Assembly: GCF_000764305.2 (NCBI RefSeq)
Contig: NW_025940959.1
Coordinates: 169,906-233,905 of the forward strand
Reading direction: 5' to 3'
DNA from: Hyalella azteca
Taxonomy: Eukaryota > Arthropoda > Malacostraca > Amphipoda > Hyalellidae
DNA: 64,000 nucleotides
The translations under genes were made by a program, and so were the position numbers. The notes below the pieces were generated by a model. That model worked only from the letters and a program-made list of their open reading frames with translations. It did no database searches and was not told the DNA's origin. Of this stretch, positions 11,801 through 24,828 are shown piece after piece; within the stretch, counting starts at the first letter, position 1, and every line of letters starts with the position of its first letter.

Positions 11801-13439
11801 TAAATTTGAGAACGCGGCACTCTAGTAACAACCATTACTTAACCCTGGGGCTAGCAAGCGTCCCAGTTTGCACAAGCACAACACCGATACGATAATACAC
11901 AGAGAAGCTACAAGCAAAAACTTGCCAGGAGCTACTAGTGGCAAGTTACCAGCAATAAAGCTTGTAGCTACTAGCACAACATGGATACTATTATGTACAT
12001 CAGGAGCTATTAGCACAACACGTAAACTATAATGTACAGAAGAGCTACCAGCGACAAGATAATAGTAATAACGCCGATAGCTACTAGCACAACATCGATA
12101 TTATTATGTACAGCAGGAGCTGCTAGCGGCCATGAAGCAGGTAATCTAGTGAAGTTTACACATACAGGCTCTTTCAAGTCTGCAGTAAAATAATTGACTA
12201 TAAAAAAGTGTACATTTCGAAGAGGTCTACCTGAAAATGACCAGACAAGTAATTTTCTGTGAGAGTGGAAAAATATTTGCTGTGATGTTGGATTCAAATG
12301 AGAAACATTTAAAATTCCTTGCAACGGTGCGGAATAAGAAGCCAATTATTACGTCAAGTTAAAAATATTTCGTCCATTAGTCATAGTTAAATTATGAGGA
12401 TCGTTTCAAAACCAGCAGGCACACAGTCTCAGGTGGATGTTATGAAGGATGGGATCTTTTTTAGAAATTTTTCAATCAAGAGGATAAGGCAGGGAATCGC
12501 AAAAACAACGTAGAAAGTTCAATTAGAGTGGAAAGTAGAAAGGATAGTGCTTAGCAAAAATTGGGATCGAGTGACTGCAGACCAGGTTGCTTCAAATCGC
12601 ACCATGTTTTATAAATGAAGCCCAATTGAATTTAAATTATTAATAACAGTGCAGGAGTAGAGAGTAAATAATAAGTGGAAGGAAGAGACTACTAAGAGAC
12701 CAAATCGAATACACTTTGTTTACTTATTGACAGGCATGTGGACAGACATCGATTGCTATGAAGAAGACCTTACGTGACAATGGCTATAATAGACAGGTAC
12801 GTTAAATAAACTAAGCCTGAAGCCAAGAACTGGGATGCATTGTTTGTATTGCAACAACAGAAGCATAATGAGGTAGTAAATAAAGGACGTTTAGGTTGTA
12901 ACAGAGGCACGCAGCTATCGTAACAGAATGACACAGAAGCAGCAAAAGAAAGACTCAATGGCGACAACATGAGGCACAATAAGCAGGCGTTGAGAGCAGC
13001 GTGGTGACGGCGGCCAGCGATGGATGATGGCTTGCACCACAGGCAGATGGAGGTGCGGCAATTGTAGACTATGGAGCTCTATCGTCAAGATGAAGTGTCG
13101 GTCAGCCACGAGTACTGGTAGTCCTGTGTGATAAATTGTCACTAGTATACGTATACTATACTACACGGGTACACAACATTATTCAGCATTTACTTCACTT
13201 AATATAGAACATCATTAATCACAACAAATCAACCGTATTTTGGGCAGTTGTGGGTGAAATAAAATGGCGAGTTTACACTGGAGAAAAAAAGGTTTGTTTT
13301 CATTAAGAGAGGAAGGAATGAAATAAGTAATGATTAAAGTTCATGTTGAAACGACACAAGTAGCTCTCAAAAAACAGTTAAAGGAGGTCCCTATACCCAA
13401 GACGTTTCGTCTCGTGTATACATTGCCTCAGTAAAATGA
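8841..13439. other. Long intergenic stretch without a supported gene
   Basis: AT-rich sequence. Open frames are short and show no family signal; the best Met-initiated one (9482-9622, 46 codons) is basic but unrecognised. It includes a two-copy ~43-bp repeat near 10592-10680 and a degenerate repeat near 11880-12140. Confidence 0.5.
11880..12140. repeat. Degenerate ~60-70 bp tandem repeat
   Basis: Four or so diverged units share GCTACTAGCACAACA and a following TATTATGTACA(T/G)CAGGAGCT block. No coding content. Confidence 0.55.
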
Positions 13440-16400
13440 TCAATAAATGTCAGGACATACAGGGAAGTAGCGGCGGAAACCCTTATCCTTGGGTTCCTTG
13501 AAGGCCTTGTCGCGGTACTGAGAGAAGTCCTCAACAGGGGGCAGGCTGGGGGGCTTCAACTTGCGCTCTGCCACCGCGTTCCACTTCACACACTGTCAGA
13601 GCACCAGACATTTTACTCATAGATAAATCAATTGATGGTTATTAATGAATGTTTCAGGCATTGCCAGAGGGCTTATAAAATGAACAATCCAGCCACTGCC
13701 AGAGGTGCATAAGCCTGCGGGCACCACAACATGAGGGAGCAACAGGCTTAGTCATATCATCCCAGCAGGGGAATTAAAGAGTTAAAACTTGTCAAATTCA
13801 AAAAAATTTTTACAACTATCTAATAGTACCGAGTGCAGGTAAACTTGCAAATATGCCGCTTAATATATGAACGGTGGAGATACTGTAATCTCAGTTTATC
13901 AAATTTATTGATAAGCTTTAATCTCGACATCAAATTTATTGCAAGAGAAATAGAAGAAAAAAAGCGACAATCTCGTAAACCAACAAAATCACAGGAACTT
14001 TAACAATGAAAGAAGTGGATATTTTCAAATAAAAGTAGTAAGATTATAAAAGGCAGTGAAGACAAGCAAAGCAGTGAAGGCAAGAGCTGCTGTAGCACCT
14101 TGAAGAACTTGTGGGTCTTGATGTCCTGAATGCCGCCCGTGTTGTTCTTATGGACGGCTCCCAGTCGCTGCTTGGGGCTCTTCTGTAGCAAGCCCTGCAG
14201 CAGAGACTTGCAGGGCTTGCCGAACAGACGCGAGTTGTACTGCGGCTCTCGCTCCAGCACGGCTCTGCACGAGAAAAACACTCAATGCATACTGATGATG
14301 CACTAAATCTTCATGGGTATTTAACATAATACTTAAAGGGTATGCTATATAATTATCGATACATAATAAAGCAGAATAGAGAGGTCAAAAAACTAAGGTA
14401 AAAAAATTTGAAGAACAGCCCACTTGTTGTACACTTCAGCTCATCACCCCAGCAGCGCTCATCATTATCCTTGCGTCTGATTCACATACAACGGTGGATA
14501 AAATGCAGGTCTGAGCTTTAGATTTCTCATCTAGGCAAATAATTTAAAGTTTAACATATCATCCTGAACCCAGAATTTAAAATAAATAAAATGTCAGAGA
14601 AATTCACCAGAATTTAATTGGAAACGTTTCGGAGATCAGCACCATCATCAGCTCAAAATGTCAATATATTTCATCTAATCAACAGTAAGGCCAAAATGAA
14701 CACAGAGATTAAAATTAACAGAGTTTACAAGACAAATTTTTCGTTTAAAAATGTGAACAAATTCTAAACTCTTTAAAATTTCAAGTCTTCAGAAAACAAC
14801 GAAACATCTATCATGTACATAGTTTATAAGTGAACTAGCAATTAAACACAACGTAGCATATAAAAATATTGTAGCAGATCTGCTAGCTAGTAGCAATGAC
14901 TGATATACATAAAGGCATTCTTAGGCATGAACCATGAGCTATGATACAAGGAGTTTTGGCTGGTTGCTATATGTGTACTGTAATATAAATTAAATTTTAA
15001 ACTTAGCGACATTAGCTACTATTATGAAATGACTGCACAGCACGTTACTATTATATACCAATATTTTATTGTGAAAGTTTACCTCTACTGTATCACTGAA
15101 AATTGAACTGAACTATTGAACTTAACAGCTCTATTTATGCTCCCGTCATTGCTTAATGTATATTCATACTGATGCGTAAATATGAAGAAAGCACATTTAC
15201 ATGTATTCAATTATTGAACTAAAAGCCATACTTCCTGAGCTTTTCGTCCGACATGTCAAGGCTCCAAGGAGGAGACCCAGCCACCATCTCATAGCCCAGC
15301 ACACCAAGGCTCCAGAAGTCAGCCATCTGAAAATTGGAAGCCTTGAATAGAGAGTATCACTAAATGGTAGGTACTAAAGCTTTACCAATGGTACTCAAGA
15401 ACATGTTGGTAGTAAGGTAAAAATTATTGAAGACTAAGAAAGCAAAATTCTATAGCAAAATAAAGTAGGGTGGCACAATATTGAAGTGCAAGACAACGTA
15501 GCACTAGGTAATTTAGTACCGTACAGCCCTGTAGCATTGAATTGAAGACAGAGTTATTTCGGCGACATGCAGGATCTCGCCCTATTGGGCGGGTAGTGCT
15601 GCAGGATCTCAGGAGCTACGTGGGATCTCACTCTGTTAAGAGGGTGGCGATGAAGGATCTTACCCTGTCATGTGGGTGGTGCTGCAGGATCTTACCCTGT
15701 CATGTGGGTGGAGCTGCAGGATCTTACCCTGTCATGCGGGTGGTGCTGTAGGATCTTACCCTGTCATGTGGGTGGTGCTGCAGGATCTCACCCTGTCATG
15801 TGGGTGGTGCTGCAGGATCTTACCCTGTCATGTGGGTGGAGCTGCAGGATCTTACCCTGTCATGTGGGTGGTGCTGCAGGATCTTACCCTGTCATGAGGG
15901 TGGTGCTGCAGGATCTCAGGAGCTATGTAAGGCTCGGTGCCCACATGGGACTCATTGGGTGCCCCGGTCACCAGCTTGCTAAGGCCAAAGTCTATGAGGA
16001 CAACGTGGCCCTGCTTGTCAAGCAGCACATTCTCTGGCTTGATGTCGCGGTGGATGATCTCACGCTGTCCGTACAGAATGTGAATTAATATCCAGAATTG
16101 TTACCAGCTTATTGTTCATTTCAATTTCAGAATTGTTCAATTCAATTTCAGGCAACAATTCAATTGTTCAGAATTGTTACCAGCTAAATGTTCATTACAA
16201 AATACATTTTAATGATTGGAATTGTAGCAAGAAGAAAGGGTATTCAGCAAAATAAATTTTTACCAGCTCAATGCTCAAGTTAAGACAAAGTTGACAGGAC
16301 TTAAAAAACAGAGCATATTCTGCAAAAGGAATATTTACATTTTTGAGTTATAATTTATATATAACTTCAACTGAATGCAAATTAGTGAGTGGTTAATGCT

Positions 16401-18450
16401 TTGGAATGTTTGAGGCTGATCATGATAGTAGTGCAGTATCCATTGCATATCTTGCAAAATGTTGTAATTTTATATCTAACAAGGTTTGTGAGGCAAAGAA
16501 AATTAAAATACAAGATTGAGAGTAATGAGTCTACATATTCGAATTCATAAACAAGGATGAGTATAATATAAGATGGTAGATGAATCTTCTCCAAGTTCAA
16601 CTCACAATGTGTAGGTAGTCAACAGCCAGAACAAGCTCAGCCAGGTAAATTCTCATGTGGTTCTCGAGAAGAACATTTTTGCCAATAAACTGTTGCAGCA
16701 ACTGTCCCCCTCCATTGTAGTCTGGAAAATAAACAATGAAAGACGCTATTTATAAGAAGAACTTGGCCATTAGCAGCGCAAACTTTACTCCACAACTGTG
16801 CAAATAAGCAATCATGATAAGAAGTCTTTCACAGTAGAATAACAAATAAGTTCAGGGATAATTTTTACAATTGAGAAAAGATTTTCACCACCATACACAG
16901 AAATAATTATCACATTTTAGTAGTCAAATGAGAACAGAGAAAAAATATGAAAGTTAGATTAAAACAATTTTTAAGTTTGAACATAGCTCAAGTTTCCAAA
17001 AATGTTAAATCAGAAATCACGCAGGATTTGAACAAGGTTTTCACTAATCTCAATGTTTAATTTCAGAATTATGATAACCAAAAATGGCATTATTTTTAGT
17101 CCAGCGACAATAAAATTGAAATTATTCAAGGGTTTATTTAGCACCACATATAAATGCAAATACCTATTTTATTGAATTCCTAAGATTTTAAATTTAAAAT
17201 ACAGGTACTGATGGAGCCACACACAAGAAATATGCAAACACATATTCTGCTCAAAAGTTGGATTATAACATGCCAATTAAAATTCTTACTTTCCACAGTA
17301 ATCCAAGTTCCAGCTGGAAGTTAATACAAAATATAAACAATTTGCCAGAATGGAGTAGAATTGAATTAGAATTATTTTTGGATAGAACAGTGAACAATGT
17401 AGACAGGCTCACCCATAACAAGGAATAGATGCTCCACAGACTGAAAGGCATAGAAGAGGGTTGAGAGAAAGGGTCCAGCACGAACTCTTTGTAAAGCCTC
17501 CTTTTCACTCCTGAAGTGGATGGTAAGATACTCATCATCCAACACCTTGCACTTGTAGATCATCTTCAGTGCATAGATGGCACCCTCGTCTTTGCCAGTT
17601 TTTTTCCGTACTAGAAATACATCTCCAAAAGCTGAAACAAAACTACCATTAATTACAAGCAGGAAATTGTTATCAAACACCCAAGCAAATGTGATATTTT
17701 AAATCTTAAAAGGACACAAGCCGCTTACCATTTAATCAGAACATTTATTTAATTTAGGTATAAAAATTTAAATCGCATCGAATGAGACATTAATATCAAA
17801 TCTTCAGTATGGATACCCATAAGATTTTAAAAACATTCACCTCCTTTTCCAACTTTCTTGAGGTAGCTGAAGTCAGCAACAGAGATATCTCCTTCAGGCA
17901 ACTGTGGATGCTCTTCCATTTTAATTTTATTCTTGGCACCAGTTCCAATTTTGTCAGTACATTCTGGCAAAACAGGGGCTGAATCCTCAACTGATTGAAT
18001 GTCTTCACTTTCTTGAGGTTGAATTGCATTAAGGGAAAGAGTGTCAATTGATACACAAGCTGCATCAAGCTCAAGCCCTTCATCTACTGATGATGCACTG
18101 GTTGAACTCAAGGATCTAGTTTCCTTTGAATTATTGTTTAAAGGCTTCTTGGTGATTTCCTTCCCACATCCACTTCTAGGGGACGCCACTTCACTACTGA
18201 AGCCAGAGGAACATGAATCATTGTCGTCCATGATGCAGGCTTTATATTTGGCGTCAGATTCAATGTTAATGACTTCAATCTTGACAAGGGCAGCACAGTT
18301 TGATTGCTCACTGTTCATTAAAGATTCTGTCTGAGATTCAACTTTTACAATAGTGTTTGTGGTTTCTCCAATCTGCAGTTCTGTGCCACCAACTTTTACA
18401 GGGTTGCTCTCGTGTTTGTCCGCTGAACTTTCTTTTTGGAAATAACCCAT
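13440..18450 (-). CDS. AGC-family Ser/Thr protein kinase, MSK/RSK N-terminal-domain type
   Basis: Seven minus-strand exons: 18450-17841, 17631-17413, 16721-16606, 16064-15888, 15326-15232, 14264-14099 and 13592-13440 (TGA). They total 1536 nt in one frame, giving 511 aa. Residues 1-190 are Ser/Glu-rich and disordered. The catalytic domain then has VGKGAFG, catalytic-site Lys226 in [12 protein letters not shown] with Asp322, DFG at 340-342, and GTEPYIAPE. Ser354 occupies the T-loop site. [10 protein letters not shown] and a PQRLG-like KQRLG follow, ending in an AGC tail with HKFFK and [14 protein letters not shown]-like [15 protein letters not shown] and [11 protein letters not shown] resemble MSK (RPS6KA5 / fly JIL-1) most. 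Unlike MSK there is no second kinase domain before the stop, and no canonical FxxFS/TY hydrophobic motif (only GFRRYF). DFW replaces the usual DWW. A 5' UTR exon part extends to about 18555. Kinase identity is secure; the subfamily is inference. Confidence 0.87.
14621..14654 (-). other. Hammerhead-core-like dispersed motif, copy 1
   Basis: On the minus strand: CTGATGA, a potential stem-loop (GGTG...), then CTCC-GAAAC. It belongs to the same dispersed family as copies near 53505, 55016, 55111 and 62815. It lies in the intron between the fifth and sixth kinase coding exons. Confidence 0.5.
15573..15921. repeat. 32-bp minisatellite made of a kinase exon end and its splice donor
   Basis: Eight ~32-bp units run from about 15658 to 15920. 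On the minus strand each reads ATCCTGCAGCACCACCC, then ATGACAGG, then GTAAG. The copy nearest the exon (end 15888) is the real end of the fourth coding exon, encoding [10 protein letters not shown], plus its donor. So the unit is an exon tail plus donor. A diverged outer copy at 15573-15625 encodes [12 protein letters not shown] and carries GC instead of GT at the donor position (15580-15579). Confidence 0.92.
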
Positions 18451-19221
18451 AATGGAATTTGGTACAACAAATGGGATTGATAATTCACTTATCAGAGTTG
18501 GAGGACACTGGAGGTGTTAGCTGCCGGACAACTGACAGACCAATGGACCAATCTGGAATAAAAAACATATGTGAATTAGCATAAGCATCCTGGGCAAAAC
18601 ATTTATAGAGTACAAAATCTGATCTTTCTCCTACCCAGATTCATAAAATAGGAACTACAAAAGTTGTTCACAGTTTGTTTCTGCCCTATGAGTGAAAAAT
18701 ATTCTATTTTATGAGTGGCAAACAGGTGTTCCACAAACAGATGTTTTACAAACAGGTATTCATACATAGAAAGATGCTCAAAATTACCAGGCATTTCTGA
18801 CAAAAATTTAGCCCATTAATGCCGCTTGGCAAGTATACTTGCCATATGAGAAAATGAAATTTTTCCAAAACTATAAATGTTGTGGTTTGAAATGGAGTCT
18901 CACTTAATGAGACTGATAGTTATGAACATATTCTGAACGAGTCACAGGGGTGTACCGTACTTCATGGCTGCTCAGTTGGCCTGGGAATTTGCTGCTGTGA
19001 GCAATGGCACTATTATGTCAGGAAACAACATTGGTTACAACTTATGTCTGCTAGCTGTGACTAACTACCATAATGAATAGTGTTCCTAAGGAATGTTCTA
19101 ATGATATATGCATGGACTCTTTTATTCTAATATCATAAGACCACTATAATAGAACACATAATTTGTGGCAAGTTTACTTGACACTTGGATATAAATTTAT
19201 GGAATTGGTACTTTTTCATTA

Positions 19222-19935
19222 CCGTCAACCGGGGCTACTCAGGACAAGCGGGGCTACTCGGGATAAGCCTCCGACATGGCGTAAAACTTTTGTAGTAGCA
19301 AAACTAATTAGAATATTGCAAAACTAAAAATAGTGGCGTAAACGTCAACATTTTTCCTATCTATGTAGTATAAAGGAAGTCGAAAAATACTACATTTACT
19401 TGCTTAATGCTATAAGGCTGCTGATATGAAGCTTGCAGTGGACAAGGTTGTTGTAAATGCTCAATGGCATGTTCATGGATATGGTTATATCGCATCAATA
19501 ATATGATAATTGCACATCAATAATACGGTAATTAATGTATATGGCAATATCATATCAATAAAGGAAGAACAAGTAAAAATCACAGAAAATGTCATTTATT
19601 CTACCTCTACATCATTTACAATGAAAGAGGAGGATTTCAGAGTACTGTTAGTAATGGATGAGTACGCTCTGCATGCTTCAAATGTTTTGAAATGAAGTTT
19701 TATTCCCATTGTCCCCAGTAGCCCCAACCAACGGGGCTACTCAGGACAATCTTTATTTTGCGTCTGGCACCTTACGAATAGCATATGGAATTTTTTTGAC
19801 AATGCCATTCGATAGCCCTCGCAAAAAGCTATAAAATGAGCCTAAATTTGTTTATGAAATGTTTCATCGTAAGAAGTTTTTAACAGTTATTAACAAAAAA
19901 TGATCAAATCTGTCCCGAGTAGCCCCGGTTGACGG
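19222..19935. mobile_element. Tc1/mariner-like MITE, 714 bp, TA target duplication
   Basis: The inverted ends are CCGTCAACCGGGGCTACTC at 19222 and its complement ending GGTTGACGG at 19935, each flanked by TA. The paralogous sequence at 25755-25790 reads TCATTATACCAC with no insert, i.e. an empty site. Removing the element plus one TA from the occupied copy restores it. No transposase is encoded. Confidence 0.85.
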
Positions 19936-20784
19936 TATACCACAAGATAATTAGTAGCAACTAATGTTAAAAGTTAAATTTTATTTTTAGATAGTCACTT
20001 GATGTAATAGGTACCTACATGATTTATTTCTTTTAAAAGAGAAAGCAGAAAACTAGAACAATGTCTGAGTAGCTGTGGAGCCTCCCAGAAGAAAAGAAAC
20101 TCCTGAAGCTGTTATGGATCATTACAGTTATGCATCTGATGAAGTTATGTGCAATCCAGAGCCCTTTCCAGCACAAATTAGCTCACTATTGTTCTGAATG
20201 ATTCTGTAGATAATGCTCAAATTAAAATTGTAGCAAATTCAACCTTAACATCAACTTGCCTTGAATCATAAAAACGAAAAAAAAGGAGACTGCAGGTAGC
20301 ATCTGGATAGAACAATGTTGAAAATCTAGTAACAGATTTAAGAAATGCACCTGAGGAACAGTTATTTGAAACCAAAGCACTGGAAATTTTTGAGGAACAC
20401 TCTGTTGTGAATACAATTTGTTACAGCAGTCAGCATCATAGGACATATAATAGTAAGAGTCCATACAATAGAGTCAGTGAATATGGAGCACTGTACCATT
20501 TATTTTTGCAGTGTATGCCACATTAATGTATGCTCAGAGTGTAGGAAAACCTTTCACACAAAAGGTTTTCAACTCAAACTTAAAGTGGATGAAAAAGACA
20601 GAAGCTTCATTAGCTAATTTGTTCAAGTACTTTAGATTTCTCCTTATGCCAGCTGTACCCTTCTTTTCACCATATCATTTTTTTATTGCTGGCCGCTGGG
20701 TGGCAAGTATACTTGCCAGTCTGTATTTTTATTTATGCTAAAAAAGGTAGACTTTTTCATTAAAATTCATTAGAACAGAAGATA

Positions 20785-21362
20785 CCGTAAAATGGGGTTA
20801 CTTTGACCAGCGGGGTAACTTTGACCACTTTTTGTTTTTTTAACAAAACCCCCAAAACTCAAAAACGATTTGACATAGAAAAATTTTGTCAATGGCCATC
20901 AAAGGCCTAATACTGAGGCTAGCTATGTAACACAATAGAAAGATTTAAAAAGTTTGCATATCTAATAGGTTAAAAAATTAATAATGTGACCCACGAAAAA
21001 GAGCTATTATTTAAAGCCTGTCGCAGTCTGTCTCTTATACACATCTAGATGTGTATAAGAGACAGGAATCGTAATCTGGAAAAATTCTACTACATACTTG
21101 CTCNACAACCTGGAGTTATTTTACCAAAAAATAAAATTGATTTTACCACCCGGTCAAATAAACCCAAAGAGCTGGGGTAACAAAGACCATCACTTTTTTT
21201 GAAATTACATCAAAACCATGAGAGACAGGAGCCAGCAATTTATGGTGAGTAAAGCTAGAGTATAGACCTGTATTTTGCATGTTTCAATTTAAGTTTAACT
21301 TATCTAGTAAAAAAAATGGCATCATTTTGAAAAAAAGTGGTCAAAGTTACCCTATTTTACGG
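20785..21362. mobile_element. Second TA-flanked MITE family
   Basis: Ends are CCGTAAAATGGGGTTACTTT at 20785 and the complementary AAAGTTACCCTATTTTACGG at 21362; TA flanks each side. It is interrupted by a Tn5 adapter junction (21028-21065) and one N (21104), so its internal length is not reliable. Confidence 0.75.
21028..21065. other. Nextera mate-pair junction adapter left in the assembly
   Basis: The 19-bp Tn5 mosaic end CTGTCTCTTATACACATCT is followed immediately by its perfect reverse complement (38 bp). This is the known mate-pair circularisation junction. An N lies 39 bp downstream. Confidence 0.98.
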
Positions 21363-21639
21363 TACCTAAATAAATTTTTCAAATTGAAATAAAAGTCTCA
21401 ATATTCTCCAGGGAATTCAGCATTAATCTGTTACAGAAAGCTTCAGTTATGACATGAAAATTCAATATTTTTCACACCTGTTATACAGCATTTAGCAATC
21501 TAGTGACTACAAATATATATACAGGGTTATTCTAAATTATGGACCCAATTTAATAAATTTTATTTCTTTTTCAGTATAAATTCAAAATGAATAATTTACA
21601 CACCAATGGAAAGAGAAAGATTCAATTTTTTTCCACATA

Positions 21640-21777
21640 TTTATAAATAATCAAAATGTCCCCCTTGTGCTGCATGACAAACATCTAAACTGTACCCAAA
21701 CTCCTCCCACACACACACATCTTCTTTTATTGAGTGCATTGTAGCATTGATTTGGTTCTTTACATCAAGCAATGGTG
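21640..21777 (-). pseudogene. C-terminal remnant of an IS630/Tc1/mariner-type transposase
   Basis: The minus strand reads ...IKEDVCVWEEFGYSLDVCHA, then AQGGHFDYL and a stop. This fits the common transposase C-terminus with W-E-E/L, Y-x-L-D-V-C and G-x-H-I/F-x-x-L. The preceding plus-strand sequence TACAGGGTTATTCTAAATTATG (starting near 21521) looks like the element's terminal region. No intact catalytic domain was found. Confidence 0.6.
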
Positions 21778-22884
21778 ATAAACCCCAGCAGCAGTTTTCT
21801 AGAACCAGTTCATATTTAATTTCCTCATTTACACAAGATTAAAACCAACATATTATGTATGATAGTGCTGACATCCATGATACATTGCTGGTATACTTAT
21901 AGGACTCAAAATTGAACTTGAGAAAGTCTAAAAAAGCTTTCTACTTTGTTACTATGCATCAACCAGAGTTACAGGTAGAGGTGGGACATAAACAGCTTCC
22001 TTGGCATAACCCCATAACTCAGAAGTAGTCACATAAGGTGAGATCAGAATAATGTTCTGCTGCCATTTCTAGGGCATAATTAGAGCTTATTCATGATAGG
22101 TGCATATGTCAGCACTTCCATGAGTTCATGGTTCAAGAATTAGGATCTTGTTAAGAATGCACACCCTAGTAATTTCTGGGGCGCTTATTCTCAACAAGAT
22201 CTAAACAATTTCTTGAAATATGTTACATGCCATTCTTGAAAGGGAGGATTAACAAAGTCATCTTCAAAAGGTTTATACTGGGGTGCATTTATTAAGAAGG
22301 ATGTACTAGGGTGCTTATTATTAATAAGGTTTTACCTTACTGGGGTGCATATTCTTTACAAGATCCATAAATGGCTTTAAATACATGGCTTGGGAAATAG
22401 GCTAAGTTAAAAAATTCCTTAATTCATGGCTTCAAAATTCTGGTAACTGACTGGAGAGTAGATATTTTGCAAACTAGTATCCAAGGAAGAACCTAGTTGG
22501 AAAAAGTCATACTTTCTTCTTAAATATTGCAGCTCCAATATCCTAGGATTTCAGTAGGTATGAAATCTTCCAGCTTCTAAGTAATGTATTTTTGTTTGAG
22601 TGAAGAAATTGCAATTCACATAAATGTCATTCCACAAAATGTTCAACTTCCACTGTTTGCAGCACTTAGTAGTTAGTACCACACTCCTGCCAAAATATCC
22701 TGCAAAATGAGTCAACTCAAATGTTTCGTTGGAGATTGCATAGTTGCGGCCATGTCAGACTGCATTTATTCTTCAACAAAAACATTAATAAAAGTACATT
22801 TTCGCAACTTCAGTTGCCTCTAAAGTAAAGACAAATGTTCTTGTTGCTGTTTCTAGGGTACAATTAGAGATTTGGGATAACACG

Positions 22885-24570
22885 TACACATGCACAGGCA
22901 TGGTGCAATTGCATATCAATTTTAAATTACCTTAGTAATTTGAGTTTTGTGAACGCCGACCTTAAATTAGAGGAGCGGCTCGCAGCCTCCGGCAGACAAC
23001 CTCCCACGCTGACAGTCTAGATACTGTCTCTTATACACATCTAGATGTGTATAAGAGACAGCTCTACTAATACGTAATTCTGACATCCTTGTGTTCGAAT
23101 TCTGATCACTGTGTGAGCTGTATTGGAATACGACACGGCTTTGAATTAGAACACTATTGAATATTGAACACTACTTAATTAGGCTTTTAATTAATTGCTA
23201 TTAAGCTTTTAATTAAGAAAATTATAATTTTTTCACACAGCTTGGAACGAGCTGTCTGTGTCCAATTCAAGTTGTGTCGGAATTAGTTTTTATGTGTCTA
23301 AATCTGTTTCTTAACTTAATCATCTATTAATTTATTTACCACTTGATATCAGCAAATACAAGTATACTTAAAGGATTCCTAATATATTCTATTCACAGAC
23401 GTATTTGAAAGTCTCAAACCATAATATTCTTTCTACACAAACAGTTTATCACTATTTGGTAGAGCAAGGTTAACTATCAACTTTGACACAATTTTTGATG
23501 ATCTCACTGGGTGGCATGCACTGTCTCTCTTTGGATTTCAACATTTTCCTGCCAGATGGCCCAAACCTAGTGTTTTGGCAATAGTTTGGTGCGCAAAGGT
23601 ATGACGTCACTATTTCAACCATCAACGAATGCGTGGAACTAAGACAAAGCTTAATATAAAGGAAAAACTAGACAGGTGTTGGAATTACCCACGATGTCGG
23701 AATATACCGCGTTTACCCTACTTGACTTTAGAGCCACAAGATTTCACACCTACCAAAATTATATGTTATTAGAGCTGCAATATTCCAGAAAAAAGTAGGG
23801 CTTTTCCAGCCCTGTCAGAGACCAAATGTGAAAAACATCTAGGTACCTTTATTTGGGCCACGACTAAAGCTTTCCCGCCTTTTCTGGAACTGCAAGATAA
23901 CCACCACTCCACCAGATGAATCACATCCTATCTAATTGTTAACAGAAGTGCATGATCAGGCCACAAGATTCCAAATGTATTAATAATTCATTACGTTTGA
24001 GCCACAATGCTAAAACTATTTTAAAGGACTTTTTAGAAACCATGTAGCCTAACCATCCATTTGGCAGAATTACACTACGCATGAACAACTTTTCCAGAAG
24101 TTGTTGAACTTTTGACAACTCAGCTCTGGCAGGTCAGAAGTTTGGAACCATCTGGCCACAATAGTCAATAGGAAACTTGGAACATACCTACTAACCTACA
24201 TACCAAATGGCATACTTTGTGGATCAAAGTGGCTGACTGGCTATGAAGTGTCATAGTGGCAAAGCAGAGAGTTTTTAGACTTTCCCTCAAGTTCATTTTT
24301 AAGTCCCATAAGTAGACCAGTAAAGTATCCTGGATACCAGCTTCATCATACATAAGAAATTGGTTTAAATCTTAGGTAAATGAGGAAGTTAAAAATGAAC
24401 TGATTCCAATAAATCTCTGCATGGTGCAATTCCATATAAATTTTAAATTACCTTGGTAATTTGAGTTTTGGGAACGCCGAACTTAAATTAGAGGAGTGGC
24501 TTGCTGTTCACAGCCCCCGCGCGCACGGCAGACAACCTCCCACGCTGACAGTCTAGATAACACTGCCTGC
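22885..24570. repeat. Dispersed repeat pair
   Basis: 22900-23023 and 24420-24564 share GGTGCAATT, TTTTAAATTACCTT, AATTTGAGTTTTG, GAACGCCGA and GACAACCTCCCACGCTGACA. The first copy is cut off by an adapter junction at 23024. Separately, 23895-24250 and 26425-26555 share a second repeat; the latter is a deletion derivative joining the two ends of the former. Confidence 0.7.
23024..23061. other. Nextera mate-pair junction adapter left in the assembly
   Basis: Perfect head-to-head 19-bp Tn5 mosaic ends, same 38-bp sequence as at 21028. The repeat copy to its left stops exactly here. Confidence 0.98.
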
Positions 24571-24828
24571 GGCAGCACCATCATATTTTTTGGAGAAATA
24601 AATCATAGTTTAGGTCAATTACTTTTCATTCTATGATGCCTGGTGCACAATTCTACATATGACATTCTATGCACAATTTTGTGATGACTGATGATGCACT
24701 AATTTTTCGATAAGTGAAATTTTTTTGCTGAGCGAGGTAAATGAAATAAATATTTTTGTTTTTAATTAATTTTTTTCTTAACTGGAGCCTTTGCTAACTG
24801 AGGTTCTACAATTAATACATTTTTGGGG

